A DNA stretch of 64,000 nt from Alteromonas sp. LOR (GTDB lineage Bacteria > Pseudomonadota > Gammaproteobacteria > Enterobacterales > Alteromonadaceae): assembly GCF_000753865.1 (NCBI RefSeq), contig NZ_JQFW01000028.1:10123-74122 (forward strand). The letters are read 5' to 3'. The notes below the pieces were generated by a model. That model saw only the letters and a list, made by a program, of their open reading frames with translations, was not told the origin of the DNA and ran no database searches. Below are positions 29,577-38,581 of the stretch, in pieces. Positions within the stretch are counted from its first letter, which is position 1. Each line of letters begins with the position of its first letter. The translations under genes and the position numbers were made by a program.

Positions 29577-30541
29577 GGCGCTCAAATGTGTGCTTAGCTA
29601 TTTTGTTTAAGAGCCGCTCTTTTAAAAGGCGTGTTTCCAAAAGCAGTGTTTCTTTCAATACTGATCATATGAACAATAATTACATAGGCGCACCTAGAGC
29701 TAACCAAGGCGGTTTTTCATTGGTGGAGTTAATGATAACCCTCACCCTTGGACTTATTATCTCAGGTGCCATCATTCAGGTATTGGTAAGCAGCAGCGTA
29801 ACAAATAAACTCAATCAGGCGGTGTCGCAGGTACAGGAATCGGGTCGTTTTATTATGAGTCGACTGTCGAGTGAGTTTTACGAAGTAGGTCGTTACGACC
29901 TTATCACTGCCAACGTGGATACGTCCGTGGATACTGTAGCCGAATCAGCCTACATTCAGAATAATCCTGTTGCCATCCCCGGAGATTTCATTAACAGCGC
30001 TACGCTAGGCAGTATTCAAACCACTAGCGGTGGAAATGACAAGCTAGTGGTGAATCTTTTGGCTGCTAATGATTGTACCGGTAGCAGACATGGCTACCCG
30101 GTGGACACCGAATTTCACGTGGTGAATCATTACTTTGTTGTTGGCAGTGAGCTTAAATGCACTGGCTTTGATGGAAGGGTACTTCGCGGCCTTAAATCTC
30201 AAACGGTGTCTCCAGTAACGGTTACCTTATTAGATAATATCGAAAGTTTTCAAATTCAATTTGGCGTGTCAGATACGGTAACGACATCACAGGGGCAGGC
30301 GGTTACTTACGTTACATCTGACCAGATTGGAAACTTACGTACATTGAATCAACAGGTTGTCTCACTTCGGTGGGCGCTCATGTTAAAGAGTTATCAAAAT
30401 GAAGTGCGCCAAACGAACGCACAAAAATTTGCATTACTTAACGAAGCCGCAAAAACCATGGATACAGCACATTACTATCAGGTCTTTTCTAAGACACTTG
30501 CGCTTCGCAATATGAAAAATTTTGTTAGGAGTTCACGATGA
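29573..30541 (+). CDS. pilW: type IV pilus minor pilin PilW-like
   Basis: The prepilin motif is NQGG then FSLVELMITLTLGLIISGAI, with Glu at +5. The following QESGRFIMSRLSSEF is typical of PilW. The start at 29573 overlaps the pilV stop, but it gives an unusually long basic leader of about 47 residues. An ATG at 29669 would give a 14-15 residue leader, which is more typical, although no good ribosome binding site precedes it. The true start is therefore open. The end overlaps pilX by 4 bases. Confidence 0.85.
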   Translation: MRRSNVCLAILFKSRSFKRRVSKSSVSFNTDHMNNNYIGAPRANQGGFSLVELMITLTLGLIISGAIIQVLVSSSVTNKLNQAVSQVQESGRFIMSRLSSEFYEVGRYDLITANVDTSVDTVAESAYIQNNPVAIPGDFINSATLGSIQTTSGGNDKLVVNLLAANDCTGSRHGYPVDTEFHVVNHYFVVGSELKCTGFDGRVLRGLKSQTVSPVTVTLLDNIESFQIQFGVSDTVTTSQGQAVTYVTSDQIGNLRTLNQQVVSLRWALMLKSYQNEVRQTNAQKFALLNEAAKTMDTAHYYQVFSKTLALRNMKNFVRSSR

Positions 30542-31101
30542 AACAGCGTGGTTTAGTCATGGTGTTTGCACTACTTGTACTGCTTTCTATCACCGTATTA
30601 GGTGTGAGCGCAGTCACTAGCAGCTTATCGCAATCGAAAATGGCCATGTCGATGCAGCAAAGCGGTCTAGCATTTGATGCGGCCGAATCAGCAATAGCCG
30701 GAGTGTTCTTTGAGTCAGAGGATGAAGTGTTACTTGCTGACGATACGTTAACCGATCCGCTCTCAGAGGCAAGGCAGGGTACTATTTTCGACCCTAATGC
30801 AGATGAAATGAGCTGTTTTGATGAAGGAGACTGGACGGACAGGCATATGACTGCCGGTGGTTTAACTACGGGAAGTCGTCACGTTACTTCAGGAAATTAT
30901 CAGTCGTCTATGTCGACTAAAAGTTGGTCTCGAACTGCTTTTATACGAGAACAGGCTTGTCGAGGCTCGAGCAACGTTATTGGTGGCAGCAATGTTAACT
31001 GTCATGTTTTTATTATTAGAGGATGTGGGAAGGTTTCTGGTAAGCCTTCAGTGGTAGCAAATTCACTAGCCGCGTCGGTCTTTGGCCCAGCATCTCAATA
31101 G
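30538..31101 (+). CDS. pilX: type IV pilus minor pilin PilX-like
   Basis: A 187-aa protein starting MKQRG then LVMVFALLVLLSITVLGVSAV. Like PilX and GspK it lacks the +5 Glu of other pilins, which suits a position at the pilus tip. The segment GLAFDAAESAIAG matches the PilX N-terminal family. GGAG precedes the start. It lies between pilW and pilY1, with an ATGA overlap upstream and 8 bases to pilY1, indicating tight translational coupling. Confidence 0.85.
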   Translation: MKQRGLVMVFALLVLLSITVLGVSAVTSSLSQSKMAMSMQQSGLAFDAAESAIAGVFFESEDEVLLADDTLTDPLSEARQGTIFDPNADEMSCFDEGDWTDRHMTAGGLTTGSRHVTSGNYQSSMSTKSWSRTAFIREQACRGSSNVIGGSNVNCHVFIIRGCGKVSGKPSVVANSLAASVFGPASQ

Positions 31102-31109
31102 GTAGTAAT

Positions 31110-34100
31110 ATGAAAAAGTTAATAAGCTCCTTCACATCAACGGTTTTATTTAGCTGCATTGCGTTCTCCGCCATTGGTGACGATTTAGATATCTACCTTG
31201 GAAATGCGGATAGCGCAGTAACCTACAACCCTAACGTTATTTTTATTATGGACTCATCAGGGAGTATGGGGGCTTATGATGGCACGAGTCAGTCTCGAAT
31301 GCTGCGAGTACAAAACGCATTAAAAGAAGCCCTCGGTTCAGCGACGAATATCAATGCCGGCCTTATGCGCTTTTCTGATTACGGTGGTCCAATTCTTTAC
31401 CCTGTGAGAGATATAGACGATGCGGTTCGCCCTGAAATTGTGGTATCTACCGGTTCGAGCAACAACGATGCCCACGAGATAGACGGCTCGGTAACCACAT
31501 CTTCAAATGAAGTTATCCTAAGTAAAGGTACCGATATCGTTACCTCTGGGATGCGTTTCGAAACACTGCAAATTCCACAAGGCGCCACGATTGTGAGCGC
31601 AAATATTCGTTTTACGTCAGAAGGGTTTAATATTGCTGACACCTCATTAGTTATTTCTGCAGAGGCACAGGCCGACAGTACAGCGTTCAGCACATCTTCA
31701 AACAACCTCTCCTCAAGACCTAAAACGGCCACAAACGTAGAGTGGTTGGCAGGAAACAGCTTCCCCACAACAGGAGAGGTTATTACCACGCCAGATATCA
31801 GCGGTGTCATACAAGAAGTCGTCGACCTCAACGATTGGTGCGGTGGTAAAGATCTTAACGTACTCATTGAAGGCACTAGCATAACAGGGCTGAGCGATCG
31901 CCGAGTAAGAGCCATCGATGAGGGGCTGAGCGGTGCACCGCAGCTGGTCGTATCTTATGACGACACAACGGCAACGGGATGCACCCAAGGGGAAAGCGTT
32001 TATCAAGTTGCGAGTCAGCGTGATAATTCAGAAGAAGACACCAATGGCTATCCGAATACTGGCACAGAATTGACTTTTTACAGTGCTTATAACGATGATA
32101 TCGCAGTTCGTTTTCGTAATTTAAACCTACCGCAAGGTGCAGAGATTACCGAAGCCTACTTAGAGTTTACCTCTAACGCCAACAGAACCTATTCTAATGC
32201 CAGTATGCGCATTAGGGGAGTGGCACAAAATGACGTTAATGATTTTCATCCAGAAAGGCGTTACCGGTTACGAGATTTACCGAAAACCTCTGGCATAGTC
32301 TGGTCTATGCCGAGTTTCTATTACCAAAACGTTTATCGTACGCCAGATATAAGCAGTGTTGTTAAAGAAATTGTGGACCGCTCAGGGTGGCAAGCCGGTA
32401 ATGATATGGCGTTTGTGCTCGATAATTTTAACTCTTATCGAAGTGCATATACCTACAACGGTTCGGCTTCCCGTGCGCCAAAGTTAATTATTAAATTTAA
32501 TGGGGCGGCTACACCGGGTGCATCGGCAACGGTACGTCAACACCTAATGAGTAAGGTAGACGAACTCAGCGCAAATGGGTTCACTCCGATTGTCGATACT
32601 CTTTATGAAGCCGCTAGTTATTATGGTGGTAATGCGGTGTATTACGGCCTTGAGCGGGGTAAAAATGACGTCAATAACTCAGTAAGACGCAGTACTCGAG
32701 TCAGTCATCGTTCTTCTTATATTGGCGGTGACCCCATTCGTCCATCCGGTTGCTCTGAAGGAAACCTTTCCGATAGCGACTGTATTAATGAGCGAATTCC
32801 GGTAGGCGCAAACTATATTTCGCCAGTCTCAGACCTTCAATGTCAAACCAATAATCATATTGTGTTGTTGTCAGACGGTGAGGCTAATAACAATCATAGC
32901 GTGGATGAAATTCAGGCGTTGCTAGGTGAAAACTGTACCGGTAACGGCGGTGAGAAATGTGGGCTTAATTTAGTCAAAAATATCAGTAAAGCGGAAACCT
33001 CAGCCATTGGACCTCGAGTAATAACCCACACCATAGGTTTTGCTGCTAACAGTACCGCCAATAACTTCTTAAACCAGCTTGCTCTTCAAAGCGGTGGGGG
33101 ATTCTACCAAGCGGATAACAGCGAAGATTTGTTAGCCGCTTTTAATACCATATTGCGTTCTGTTAAAGACGTTAATGCCACCTTTGTATCGCCAGGTGTG
33201 GCGGTAAATCAGTTAAACCGTTTAACCCATCGAGATGAGCTTTATTTCGCTTTATTTAAGCCAAGCGAAGGCGCTATTTGGCCTGGGAACTTAAAGCGCT
33301 ATCGTTTGAGTGGGGATGATGTTTTGGATAAAAACGATTCAAGTGCGGTAGACAGTGTTACCGGCTTCTTCTCTGAAAGTTCGCATAGCTATTGGTCTGT
33401 GTTTGCCGACGGTAATGATGTGAGAAATGGTGGCGCTGCGAGCAAACTCACTTCTGAACGCAATCTGTATGTGTTTGACGGGGTGGGTTCAATTGTTAGC
33501 AGCACTAACGAGCTGCACGAAGACAATGGTTCAATTACTGAGTCGGATTTGGCTATTGAGGATGAAACTGATGCCGAGGCGCTGCGGGACGTTTTATTGA
33601 AATGGGCGCGCGGTGTGGACGTTAAGGATGAAGACGGTGATGGCAGTACACGTGACTTTGTCTCTCGAATGGGCGATCCAATTCATTCACAACCCATCAT
33701 AGTGAACTACGGCACCAATGATTCAGCCATATTTGTGGCAACCAATCACGGTATGCTGCACTCTATAGATACAGAAACCGGCGATGAAAACTTTGCCATT
33801 ATGCCAAAAGAATTATTGCCTAACATTGAGCACTTTTATAAGGATGCGTCGTCATTTGATCATAAATATGGGCTAGATGGCGATATGGTGCTGCGAACTG
33901 TTGGTAACAAAATGTACCTTTACGTTGGCATGCGAAGAGGTGGTCGTAACTATTATGTTTTTGATGTCACGCAAAAGACATCACCAAAACTTGAATACAA
34001 ACTTGAAGGTGGCACTGGAACCTTAAGCAAGCTCGGTGAAACCTGGTCTAGACCCACCATTACCAAAGTTAAGATAGGTGGCGTGGTAAAAGATGTCATG

Positions 34101-35183
34101 ATTGTTGGCGGTGGCTATGACAATGCTCAAGACAATAGAATTGTAAGGTCGGGCGACGCTGTTGGTAATGCAGTCTTTATGTTTGATGCCAATACTGGCG
34201 CGCTGTTATGGCATGCCAGTAACGCTGATGCCAATTTAAACCTAACGAATATGCAATACAGTATTCCAGGTCGAGTTTCTGTGATAGACAGGGATAACGA
34301 TGGTTTGGCCGACCATATGTACGTGGCCGATACGGGCGGGCAGCTATTTAGACTTGATATCTATAATGGTGAAACAGGGGCCGACTTTATCAAGGGCGCT
34401 CGATTAGCCGACTTTGGCGGTGATACGGCAGAGTCGAATCGCCGTTTCTATTACGGCCCTGATGTGTCCGAAGTCGCTTTAGGTGATGAGTTGTATTACG
34501 GCGTGGCACTAGGCAGCGGCTGGCGTGCATCACCGTTAGATACGGCGGTGGAAGATAACTTCTACATGCTTAAAGACGACGGCGTATTTAACCGCGATAC
34601 AGACGGTGACTATAAGTTTATGTCAACGGTGTTTGAAAGCGATATGTATAACGCAACCAGCCATGCATTGACCAGCTCGGTTGAGTCTGAGCGAGAGATT
34701 GCAGCTCAGGACTTTGCCAATAAAGCTGGATGGTACCTCAACCTTTCCACTGGGGGGGAGAAGGTATTGTCATCACCGCTGATCATTGACTATAAAGTAT
34801 TCTTTACTACGTATGTGCCATCTTCAAGTAGCACGAGTGCCTGTGCACCGCCTACTGGCAACAGTCGGGCTTACTTGGTTAATTTGTTTAACGGTAATGC
34901 CCTTACAGATCTAAATATCAACGGTATTCTTGATGACGGTGACCGTGCTGCGGATCTTAAACAGACGGGGATTGCGCCAGAAACCAAAATTCTGATTGAG
35001 AGCATTACCAGTCCGGTTGTGTGTTTAGGTACAGAGTGTGTTTCTGCTGTTATTGAAGTAGATGAGGACGGAAACGACGAAGCATGTACCTCTGCCTTTG
35101 AATGTTTGGGGCAGAATATTTACGGGCGATTCGAGCGTATTCAGCGCGGAAGTTGGCATTCAGAGACAGAGCGAGAGCAATAA
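31110..35183 (+). CDS. pilY1: PilY1-like pilus tip adhesin with split von Willebrand A domain
   Basis: A 1357-aa secreted protein with a signal peptide (about 1-23). A vWA domain begins at residue 43 with the MIDAS motif DSSGS (48-52), reaches MRFSDYGGPI, then is interrupted. Two related modules (about 127-285 and 293-465) share LPQGA-like strand starts, TPDIS..V.E.VD..W and a closing APQLVVSY or APKLIIKF strand. The vWA resumes near 472 with FTPIVDTLYEA and HIVLLSDGEA. The C-terminal half (about 690-1357) is the PilY1 beta-propeller, with Ca-binding-like DRDNDGLAD. Family role: tip adhesin controlling pilus assembly, surface sensing and adhesion. Confidence 0.88.
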   Translation: MKKLISSFTSTVLFSCIAFSAIGDDLDIYLGNADSAVTYNPNVIFIMDSSGSMGAYDGTSQSRMLRVQNALKEALGSATNINAGLMRFSDYGGPILYPVRDIDDAVRPEIVVSTGSSNNDAHEIDGSVTTSSNEVILSKGTDIVTSGMRFETLQIPQGATIVSANIRFTSEGFNIADTSLVISAEAQADSTAFSTSSNNLSSRPKTATNVEWLAGNSFPTTGEVITTPDISGVIQEVVDLNDWCGGKDLNVLIEGTSITGLSDRRVRAIDEGLSGAPQLVVSYDDTTATGCTQGESVYQVASQRDNSEEDTNGYPNTGTELTFYSAYNDDIAVRFRNLNLPQGAEITEAYLEFTSNANRTYSNASMRIRGVAQNDVNDFHPERRYRLRDLPKTSGIVWSMPSFYYQNVYRTPDISSVVKEIVDRSGWQAGNDMAFVLDNFNSYRSAYTYNGSASRAPKLIIKFNGAATPGASATVRQHLMSKVDELSANGFTPIVDTLYEAASYYGGNAVYYGLERGKNDVNNSVRRSTRVSHRSSYIGGDPIRPSGCSEGNLSDSDCINERIPVGANYISPVSDLQCQTNNHIVLLSDGEANNNHSVDEIQALLGENCTGNGGEKCGLNLVKNISKAETSAIGPRVITHTIGFAANSTANNFLNQLALQSGGGFYQADNSEDLLAAFNTILRSVKDVNATFVSPGVAVNQLNRLTHRDELYFALFKPSEGAIWPGNLKRYRLSGDDVLDKNDSSAVDSVTGFFSESSHSYWSVFADGNDVRNGGAASKLTSERNLYVFDGVGSIVSSTNELHEDNGSITESDLAIEDETDAEALRDVLLKWARGVDVKDEDGDGSTRDFVSRMGDPIHSQPIIVNYGTNDSAIFVATNHGMLHSIDTETGDENFAIMPKELLPNIEHFYKDASSFDHKYGLDGDMVLRTVGNKMYLYVGMRRGGRNYYVFDVTQKTSPKLEYKLEGGTGTLSKLGETWSRPTITKVKIGGVVKDVMIVGGGYDNAQDNRIVRSGDAVGNAVFMFDANTGALLWHASNADANLNLTNMQYSIPGRVSVIDRDNDGLADHMYVADTGGQLFRLDIYNGETGADFIKGARLADFGGDTAESNRRFYYGPDVSEVALGDELYYGVALGSGWRASPLDTAVEDNFYMLKDDGVFNRDTDGDYKFMSTVFESDMYNATSHALTSSVESEREIAAQDFANKAGWYLNLSTGGEKVLSSPLIIDYKVFFTTYVPSSSSTSACAPPTGNSRAYLVNLFNGNALTDLNINGILDDGDRAADLKQTGIAPETKILIESITSPVVCLGTECVSAVIEVDEDGNDEACTSAFECLGQNIYGRFERIQRGSWHSETEREQ

Positions 35184-35185
35184 TT

Positions 35186-35647
35186 GTGAGTAAGGTAAAA
35201 CAACAGGGCTTTTCACTGATTGAGCTAATGATTGTAGTGACTATTATTGGCATTATTGCAGGTATTGCATATCCCTCTTATCAGGGGGTTATAGCTGATG
35301 GCTACAGAGGAACAGGGCAAGCTGACTTACTCGCCTTCGCTGCTGCCATGGAGCGGCATCAAAGCGGTTCGTTCAGTTATGAAGGAGCTGGCAGTAGTGG
35401 AAGCAACACGGGGGCGCCTGCTGTATTTGCCACCTATTCACCATCTTCAGAAAATGCGGCAAGCAAGCGCTATAACTTAACGATTGTTGCCGCAAATGCC
35501 ACTAGCTATGAGCTCAAGGCCACGCCTGTGAGCGGCTCTGGGCAAGCAGACGATGGCGCCTTATTTTACTTCAGCGATGGTCGAAAAGGCTGGGATAGAA
35601 ACAACAATGGCTCACTAGACACTGGCGAGTACTGTTGGTCTTGCTAA
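35186..35647 (+). CDS. pilE: type IV pilin PilE-like (minor pilin)
   Basis: A 153-aa prepilin: SKVKQQG then FSLIELMIVVTIIGIIAGIAYPSYQ, with Glu at +5, the canonical PilE/type IVa start. The GTG at 35186, two bases after the pilY1 stop, has GAGAG upstream and gives an 8-residue leader; the longer frame inside pilY1 is unlikely. The C-terminal DxxGxxxWDRNNNGSLDTGEYCWSC segment is aspartate-rich and ends in a cysteine pair. It closes the pilV-pilW-pilX-pilY1-pilE operon, the order known from Pseudomonas and Legionella. Confidence 0.88.
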   Translation: MSKVKQQGFSLIELMIVVTIIGIIAGIAYPSYQGVIADGYRGTGQADLLAFAAAMERHQSGSFSYEGAGSSGSNTGAPAVFATYSPSSENAASKRYNLTIVAANATSYELKATPVSGSGQADDGALFYFSDGRKGWDRNNNGSLDTGEYCWSC

Positions 35648-35705
35648 CTTATTATTGGGAGCGCTTAAGACTGAAACTACAAGAAGATAAGCTAAGGGAT
35701 TATTG

Positions 35706-36002
35706 TTAATGTATACGTGTTAAATGGCCCAATTCTTGAACATCGGCCCAGGCTTGCTCATAGCTATCAATCATCATTTGCTTTCTCGCACTGTTTATAT
35801 CGGTATTGCGAGAAAGCTTCTTGTCATAAATGGCAATCCATAGCGATTCAGTGTGAGTATACGCTCCAACCATACCCACTGTGACTGATAAAAATAGGGC
35901 AGTCGCTATAAGTACTTCAACCAATGCGCCTCCGTGTTGCGCGCGCTCTCTATTTAAATGATGTCGGTTTTCACAACACATTCTGCTCATGGTTTTCATC
36001 AT
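35706..36002 (-). CDS. minor pilin-like protein (PpdC/PilV type)
   Basis: A 98-aa small prepilin-like protein. After AQHGG comes ALVEVLIATALFLSVTVGMVGAY; cleavage between the two glycines would place Glu at +5. The rest is a short helical domain with no cysteines beyond the leader. It is the last of four minus-strand genes in the order GspH-like, PulJ-like, YgdB/PilX-like and this one, matching E. coli ppdA-ppdB-ygdB-ppdC. Start choice between ATGs at 36002 and 35999 is open. Confidence 0.65.
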   Translation of the reverse strand: MMKTMSRMCCENRHHLNRERAQHGGALVEVLIATALFLSVTVGMVGAYTHTESLWIAIYDKKLSRNTDINSARKQMMIDSYEQAWADVQELGHLTRIH

Positions 36003-36038
36003 ATCTCTCTGTCTCTCAAAATAGTGTTTATGGCTGCA

Positions 36039-36977
36039 TTAAAACTGTGCATGCCAGCTACCGGGAACAGCAATAATTTTAGCCAGCTTGGGTGCCCGTT
36101 GAAGAGTGCGCAAAAGATGTGGCGAGTATGTGACGGCACCATCATTTTGCAAAGTAATAGTATGTGAGGAGGTGAGAGCTCCATTTATGCTAGCACCGTG
36201 CTCCACTGTCGCAGAGTAAGCAATTCCATTGTCTGATAATAAAATGATCACGCCGTAAAAAGACGTTCCGCCTAGCACAGTTAAATGACCGTTTTTAATG
36301 ATAAGCAGCATCGGATTTGTACTGCTGCTATGCTCTACGTCGTTGTTGTTAAGTTCACAATCTCCGTTAATCCAATGCATGGTTGCCTCATCTAAATCGG
36401 TACATGAACTTGCAACAACACTTAACGGAAAATAGGTTGGCACTAGGGCAGAAGCGCTTCTGTTAAAAAGCCACTGGGTGAGGTGTGTATCTGGTGTGGT
36501 GGCCTGTAGTTTTGTAGGTATTTTGATAAACGATGGGTATCGTAAAAAACGTTGTTTAACTTTGGTATCGGTTTTAGCGTGATGCAGCGCTATATCGAAG
36601 GCTTTCACCGTTTGAACGTTATCGCCAAGATAATTACTAGATACAATAGTGTGTGCTATTGATGTATTACCTAGTGCAACTGTGTTGGGAGGTTGAGTAC
36701 GAAGCTGAGAGCTAATATTGCGCATTTCTTTTTTTGTGTCTAAGTAGCGTTCCTGGGTAACTCCTAAAGCTTCCTGAATTGCTTGAAAGTCACTAACTGC
36801 AACGGTTACGCTAGTTAAGGTGAATGCCGCAATGCTCAGAAGTACAAGCACAGACGAAATAATAAAAAGACCTTGCTGTTTTCGTCGGTAAGTGCACAGC
36901 GTCTTCATTGTAACTGAGATGCTCTTTAACAAAGAGCGAGTGAATAATAAGCTACTCAACAACGCGCTATTTAACAT
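36039..36977 (-). CDS. PilX/YgdB-like minor pilin component
   Basis: A 312-aa protein whose hydrophobic helix is RRKQQG then LFIISSVLVLLSIAAFTLTSVTVAV. Like PilX it has no +5 Glu. The ATG at 36977 is favoured by a full GGAGG 5-6 bases upstream inside the preceding gene, though it implies a 36-residue leader. An internal ATG at 36908 would give a normal 14-residue leader without a binding site. The body is rich in Ser, Thr and Asn, as in tip components. It overlaps the PulJ-like gene by 11 bases. Confidence 0.65.
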   Translation of the reverse strand: MLNSALLSSLLFTRSLLKSISVTMKTLCTYRRKQQGLFIISSVLVLLSIAAFTLTSVTVAVSDFQAIQEALGVTQERYLDTKKEMRNISSQLRTQPPNTVALGNTSIAHTIVSSNYLGDNVQTVKAFDIALHHAKTDTKVKQRFLRYPSFIKIPTKLQATTPDTHLTQWLFNRSASALVPTYFPLSVVASSCTDLDEATMHWINGDCELNNNDVEHSSSTNPMLLIIKNGHLTVLGGTSFYGVIILLSDNGIAYSATVEHGASINGALTSSHTITLQNDGAVTYSPHLLRTLQRAPKLAKIIAVPGSWHAQF

Positions 36978-37563
36978 TGGCCACCTCCACAATAAATGTT
37001 GTTGAGGCTTCAACGCCAGAAAATACACTGCTAAAGGCTTTGATGTATATTTCATAGGCAACTCCCCATCCACTTACATGCAATCGGGTAATCGAAAATT
37101 CACTCACGCTAACATCTTTGGTGTCGGTTAAGTCTTGCCAGTGAGTTTGCGAACAGCTTCGTTTCCCAACGCGATATTCAATAGCCTTATTTCGTAATCT
37201 AAAACCAAAAAACTCATTTGGGGTAAGCGTAATAGTGCCGTCACTGTTTTTGTCATAAGAGAAGGTAAAACAGCTATTTGGCGCTTCGGAGCTAAAACGA
37301 GAAACATCGATAGACGGCAGGCTTGCATGAGAGACGGCAAGCTGTGTCGCTATTGGTTGCTCTATATAGCCTGCTTGTTCTAAGTGAGCAGTAATCACAT
37401 GCTGCAGTGATTGAAATTCGGCTTCAATGGCAACGGTATGTTGAACTTTTAACAGCGCACTGTAAAAGAATGCAGTATGACGGGACGCCAAAACCAGTAA
37501 AGTGCTTGCTATACCAGTGGCCACAAGCAGCTCAACTAGGCTAAACCCTTTACTTTTCAACAT
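36967..37563 (-). CDS. minor pilin, PulJ/PilW-like (PpdB type)
   Basis: A 198-aa prepilin with leader MLKSKG and mature FSLVELLVATGIASTLLVLASRH, Glu at +5. Residues NSCFTFSYDKNSDGTI and FFGFRLRNKAIEYRVG are typical of the PpdB/PulJ-like globular domain. It overlaps the upstream GspH-like gene by 7 bases and the downstream YgdB-like gene by 11, so the four genes are almost certainly one transcript. Confidence 0.78.
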   Translation of the reverse strand: MLKSKGFSLVELLVATGIASTLLVLASRHTAFFYSALLKVQHTVAIEAEFQSLQHVITAHLEQAGYIEQPIATQLAVSHASLPSIDVSRFSSEAPNSCFTFSYDKNSDGTITLTPNEFFGFRLRNKAIEYRVGKRSCSQTHWQDLTDTKDVSVSEFSITRLHVSGWGVAYEIYIKAFSSVFSGVEASTTFIVEVANVK

Positions 37564-38093
37564 GTGGCAACACCGCTTAGGCTGGATGTGGAGCAGTGTT
37601 TAATTCGTCCTAAGGCGCTTATCACCACCTTGCCAGAATGAGACGGGCTTTTTACCGTGATTGTCGTATTGTTTGAGAAGTTTACCGCGCCGAATTTGCT
37701 AAAGGTAACAATGCGATTCTTATTGTTCGCGGTTGTCAGAGTCATTCCTGATTGCGTTGCTAAGAATGCATACTCTTTTCCATCAATGCTACAGGCACTG
37801 GGGGCTGAGCAATCACAGGATACTAGTCGGCTACTTCCCGCACATTGTCCACCAGTAACGTCTACCACAAATGACACATTTGATTGTGAGGCTACGGCGA
37901 CTACTTTTGCAGTCTCTGCAAGGCTACTGATATGACGAAGAGCCTGTTTAAACTTGTTCGCCTCGTGCCACTGTGCAAAGGAAGGCGCAGCTAAAAGCAG
38001 TGTAATAATGAAGATGGAGAGTGTGACCATTAGCTCTAGTAATGTTAAACCAGCTATGTGCTGTTTGTACTTAACGGCGTTGTTATAAACCAT
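37557..38093 (-). CDS. minor pilin, GspH/FimT-like (PpdA type)
   Basis: A 178-aa prepilin. After YKQHIAG comes LTLLELMVTLSIFIITLLLAAPSF, Glu at +5. The globular part contains a run of cysteines (CAGSSRLVSCDCSAPSAC) and the GspH-like strand order ending with ALGRIKHC. It is the first gene of the minus-strand minor-pilin set. The start lies about 80 bases from the divergent PilE-like gene, so both promoters share that interval. GspH/FimT-type pilins usually cap the pilus together with the other minor pilins. Confidence 0.78.
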   Translation of the reverse strand: MVYNNAVKYKQHIAGLTLLELMVTLSIFIITLLLAAPSFAQWHEANKFKQALRHISSLAETAKVVAVASQSNVSFVVDVTGGQCAGSSRLVSCDCSAPSACSIDGKEYAFLATQSGMTLTTANNKNRIVTFSKFGAVNFSNNTTITVKSPSHSGKVVISALGRIKHCSTSSLSGVATC

Positions 38094-38172
38094 GCTTGGG
38101 GTCGGTTATGCCATATAGGGTGAATTGATATGGTTAATCTATAGGGAAATTGAGACGCAGGTAATCTGTACT

Positions 38173-38556
38173 ATGGAAGGTAATTGTTTTAAAAAGAGAG
38201 GGCTTACCCTTGTTGAGCTGTTAATTGTATTGTGTATTGTGGGTATTTTAACCACATTAACAATGCAGTCTTATGAATCAGGGAAAAGGGTAACGTCTCG
38301 CTATTTGGCGAAAAGCCACATGATAAAACTTCAGGCCATTCAGTCGCGGTATTGGCTTAGTAGCGGAGCCTTTGTTCCGCTATCAAAGTTACCTAACATA
38401 GACACTGGCGGTGTAAAAATTAAGGAAGTAGCGAGCAGTAATAGCCATTACGAGTTTAAGGCAGTGCTCACGTATTTTGATAGCAAGGCCCCTTGCCGGA
38501 CGCTTGTTGTCACCAACACGGCTTTATTGCCAAGGCAGTGTTGGTTAGCTCATTAA
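38173..38556 (+). CDS. second PilE-like type IV pilin
   Basis: A 127-aa prepilin: MEGNCFKKRG then LTLVELLIVLCIVGILTTLTMQSYE, Glu at +5. Near the C-terminus a cysteine pair (APCRTL and RQCWL) could form the D-loop disulphide of PilE proteins. The ATG at 38173 follows AGGTAA at suitable distance; upstream TTG is less likely. It stands alone between two minus-strand genes. Closely similar in type to pilE of the plus-strand operon but clearly not a recent copy. Confidence 0.78.
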   Translation: MEGNCFKKRGLTLVELLIVLCIVGILTTLTMQSYESGKRVTSRYLAKSHMIKLQAIQSRYWLSSGAFVPLSKLPNIDTGGVKIKEVASSNSHYEFKAVLTYFDSKAPCRTLVVTNTALLPRQCWLAH

Positions 38557-38581
38557 GCTCAATACTTATGAACAGCTTAAC

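Noticed and set aside
31397..31915. 172-codon open frame on the minus strand within pilY1
   Set aside because: Antisense to a clear PilY1; translation has no domain character.
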